Assembly (NCBI GenBank): GCA_012512545.1
Contig: JAAZDZ010000471.1
Span: 1-7,698 of the forward strand
Origin: Alcaligenaceae bacterium
Lineage (GTDB): Bacteria; Pseudomonadota; Gammaproteobacteria; Burkholderiales; Burkholderiaceae_B
Reading direction: 5' to 3'
Length of the DNA: 7,698 nt
The translations under genes were made by a program, and so were the position numbers. Shown in pieces: positions 5,426 through 7,698 of the stretch. Position 1 is the first letter of the stretch; each line of letters starts with the position of its first letter. The notes beneath the pieces were generated by a model. The model made no database searches. It was not told the origin of the DNA and worked only from the letters and a program-made list of their open reading frames with translations.

Positions 5426-7685
5426 CTTTCCCATCGTCATCATTGATGAAGACTATCGTTCCGAGAATGCGTCCGGGTTCGGCATCCGCGCGCTGGCTGC
5501 CGCCATTGAGGCGGAAGGTGTCGAAGTGCTGGGGGTCACCAGCTACGGCGATCTGACCTCATTCGCGCAGCAGCAAAGTCGCGCCAGCGCGTTCATTCTG
5601 TCGATCGACGACGAGGAATTCGACGTTGATTCGCCCGAGGATGTCGCCAAGGCCATCAAGAATCTGCGTTCCTTCATTGGCGAACTGCGTTTTCGCAACG
5701 ATGAAATCCCCATCTACCTGTATGGCGAGACGCGCACCTCGCAGCATATCCCCAACGATATCCTGCGCGAGCTGCACGGCTTCATCCACATGTTTGAGGA
5801 CACGCCGGAATTCGTGGCGCGCCACATCATCCGCGAAGCGCGTGCTTATCTCGACAGCCTGGCGCCGCCCTTCTTCCGTGAACTGCTCAATTACGCAGCA
5901 GATGGTTCTTACTCCTGGCATTGCCCCGGGCATTCCGGCGGGGTGGCTTTTCTGAAGAGCCCGGTGGGCCAGATGTTCCACCAGTTCTTTGGTGAGAACA
6001 TGCTGCGCGCCGATGTCTGCAATGCGGTGGACGAACTGGGCCAGTTGCTGGACCACACCGGCCCGATTGCCGAATCGGAGATCAATGCCGCGCGGATTTT
6101 CTACGCAGATCATTGCTTCTTCGTAACCAACGGCACCTCTACCTCGAACAAAATCGTCTGGCATGCCAATGTGGCCAACGACGACGTGGTGGTGGTAGAC
6201 CGCAATTGCCACAAGTCGATTCTGCATGCCATCACCATGACGGGGGCGATTCCGGTGTTCCTGCGCCCGACGCGCAACCATCTGGGCATCATTGGCCCGA
6301 TTCCCCTGGAAGAGTTCGAGCCGGAAAACATCCAGCGCAAGATCGAGGCTAACCCGTTTGCCCGCCATGCCAAGGACAAGCGCCCGCGCATTATGACGCT
6401 GACGCAAAGCACTTACGATGGTGTGATCTACAATGTAGAAACTATCAAGGCCAAGCTGGAAGGCTATATCGACACCCTGCATTTCGATGAAGCCTGGCTG
6501 CCGCATGCCGCGTTCCACGAGTTCTACAAAGACATGCATGCCATTGGCGAAGGACGGCCGCGCAGCAAGGACGCCATGGTCTTCGCCACGCATTCAACGC
6601 ACAAGCTGCTGGCCGGTCTTTCCCAGGCGTCGCAGATCACAGTGCAGGATTCCCAGACACGGCAGCTGGATCGCAATGTGTTCAACGAAGCCTATCTGAT
6701 GCACACTTCGACCTCGCCGCAGTACGCCATTATTGCGTCCTGCGACGTGGCTGCCGCCATGATGGAACCCCCCGGCGGCACGGCCCTGGTAGAAGAAAGC
6801 ATTTCCGAAGCCATGGACTTCCGCCGCGCCATGCGCAAGGTGGAATCTGAATACGGCCGCAACGACTGGTGGTTCAAGGTATGGGGGCCGAATCGTCTGC
6901 CCGCCGACGACATTGGCCACCGGGAAGACTGGCTGCTGGTATCCGGCGACGAATGGCTCGGTTTTGGCGATCTGGCGGACGGCTTCAACATGCTGGACCC
7001 GATCAAGGCCACCATTGTGACGCCGTGGCTGGATATTTCCGGCACCTTTGCTGAATCCGGCATTCCTGCCGCGCTGGTGTCCAAGTTCCTGGCCGAACAC
7101 GGCGTGGTCATTGAAAAAACCGGCCTGTACTCGTTTTTCATCCTGTTCACCATCGGCATTACCAAGGGGCGCTGGAATACCCTGGTTACTGCTTTGCAGC
7201 AATTCAAGGACGATTACGACCGCAATCAGCCGATGTGGCGCATTCTGCCCGATTTCTGCAAGCAGCACCCTGTGTATGAGCGCATGGGCTTGCGCGATCT
7301 TTGCCAGAAAATCCACCAAGCTTACAAGAAGTACGACCTGGCACGCCTGACAACCGAGGTCTATCTGAGCGACATGGTGCCGGCCATGAAGCCATCCGAC
7401 GCCTATGCCAAGATGGCTCACCGTGATTCCGAACGGGTCTCCATCGACGAACTCGAGGGCCGTGTAACGGGCGTGTTGCTCACGCCTTACCCGCCGGGCA
7501 TTCCCTTGCTGATTCCGGGCGAACGCTTCAACCAGCGCATCGTGAATTACCTGCAGTTCGCGCGTGAGTTCAACGCGAGCTTCCCGGGTTTTGAAACCTA
7601 TGTGCATGGCTTGGGCACGGATACCGGCCCGGATGGCGAACTGCGTTATTACGTAGACTGCATCAAAGAAAGCGCTATCACGTGA
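5415..7685 (+). CDS. PLP-dependent Lys/Arg/Orn decarboxylase (group III, LdcA/AdiA-like)
   Basis: This 756-residue protein is close in length to E. coli AdiA (about 756) and P. aeruginosa LdcA (about 751), and longer than CadA (715) and SpeC (711). Residues 1 to about 140 form the receiver-like N-terminal 'wing' domain (FPIVIIDED onward). The fold-type I PLP core starts near YSWHCPGHSGG (166-176). GTSTSN (240-245) is the cofactor phosphate loop. H266 in NCHKS should stack on the PLP ring. D358 in HFDEAW should bind the pyridine nitrogen. K397 in THSTHK should be the Schiff-base lysine. The C-terminal domain includes YPPGIPLLIPGE (from Y692). All expected catalytic residues are present. The enzyme should decarboxylate a basic amino acid in the cytosol, giving cadaverine, agmatine or putrescine and using up a proton. 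By remembered sequence it looks most like P. aeruginosa LdcA (lysine), but substrate cannot be fixed by eye, so no symbol is given. Acid resistance and polyamine or siderophore-precursor supply are both possible roles. It follows dcd by 13 bases, suggesting a shared transcript. The stop is TGA 7683-7685. Confidence 0.93.
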   Translation: MKFRFPIVIIDEDYRSENASGFGIRALAAAIEAEGVEVLGVTSYGDLTSFAQQQSRASAFILSIDDEEFDVDSPEDVAKAIKNLRSFIGELRFRNDEIPIYLYGETRTSQHIPNDILRELHGFIHMFEDTPEFVARHIIREARAYLDSLAPPFFRELLNYAADGSYSWHCPGHSGGVAFLKSPVGQMFHQFFGENMLRADVCNAVDELGQLLDHTGPIAESEINAARIFYADHCFFVTNGTSTSNKIVWHANVANDDVVVVDRNCHKSILHAITMTGAIPVFLRPTRNHLGIIGPIPLEEFEPENIQRKIEANPFARHAKDKRPRIMTLTQSTYDGVIYNVETIKAKLEGYIDTLHFDEAWLPHAAFHEFYKDMHAIGEGRPRSKDAMVFATHSTHKLLAGLSQASQITVQDSQTRQLDRNVFNEAYLMHTSTSPQYAIIASCDVAAAMMEPPGGTALVEESISEAMDFRRAMRKVESEYGRNDWWFKVWGPNRLPADDIGHREDWLLVSGDEWLGFGDLADGFNMLDPIKATIVTPWLDISGTFAESGIPAALVSKFLAEHGVVIEKTGLYSFFILFTIGITKGRWNTLVTALQQFKDDYDRNQPMWRILPDFCKQHPVYERMGLRDLCQKIHQAYKKYDLARLTTEVYLSDMVPAMKPSDAYAKMAHRDSERVSIDELEGRVTGVLLTPYPPGIPLLIPGERFNQRIVNYLQFAREFNASFPGFETYVHGLGTDTGPDGELRYYVDCIKESAIT

Positions 7686-7698
7686 GCAGGCGGGCAAG

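Noticed and set aside
5559..7697. Two long, end-to-end open frames on the - strand (344 and 367 codons) opposite the decarboxylase gene
   Set aside because: They are codon-aligned with the sense gene. Antisense stops would need the sense codons TTA, CTA or TCA, which this GC-rich gene rarely uses; the break between them is a TCA Ser codon at 6594-6596. The translations show no recognisable domain.
7686..7698. Possible start of a downstream gene
   Set aside because: Only 13 bases remain and no start codon or clear ribosome-binding site can be supported.

Overview
The window reads as chromosomal DNA of a GC-rich Gram-negative proteobacterium. The best guess is a betaproteobacterium of the Burkholderiales, possibly Alcaligenaceae. 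This rests on the TamA/TamB pair, which implies an outer membrane. It also rests on a Dcd that starts [10 protein letters not shown] and a decarboxylase with a WHCPGHSGG core, both of a form I associate with that group. The assignment comes from remembered family features and was not searched.

Layout: four genes, all on the + strand, fill almost the whole window. Positions 1-1146 hold the C-terminal part of tamA (outer-membrane Omp85 barrel), whose 5' end lies outside the window. tamB (1146-4781, inner-membrane anchored periplasmic protein) overlaps its stop codon by one base. After 56 non-coding bases comes dcd (4838-5401, dCTP deaminase). After a further 13 bases comes a 756-residue PLP-dependent decarboxylase of the Lys/Arg/Orn family (5415-7685). 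The last 13 bases carry nothing recognisable.

How the genes work together: TamA and TamB form one envelope-spanning machine, linked to outer-membrane protein assembly and phospholipid transport to the outer membrane. dcd makes dUTP for thymidylate synthesis. The decarboxylase makes a polyamine-type amine (cadaverine, putrescine or agmatine) and consumes a proton. The last two have no obvious biochemical link to each other or to tamAB, although the tight spacing suggests dcd and the decarboxylase share a transcript.

No new multi-gene system is visible; the gene content is housekeeping. The most interesting non-coding signals are two inverted repeats at translation starts. One is a two-tier, perfectly co-centred dyad (4794-4836) that ends one base before the dcd start codon. 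The other is a 6-bp stem that contains the decarboxylase start codon. No RNA genes, mobile elements, CRISPR arrays or convincing rho-independent terminators were seen.
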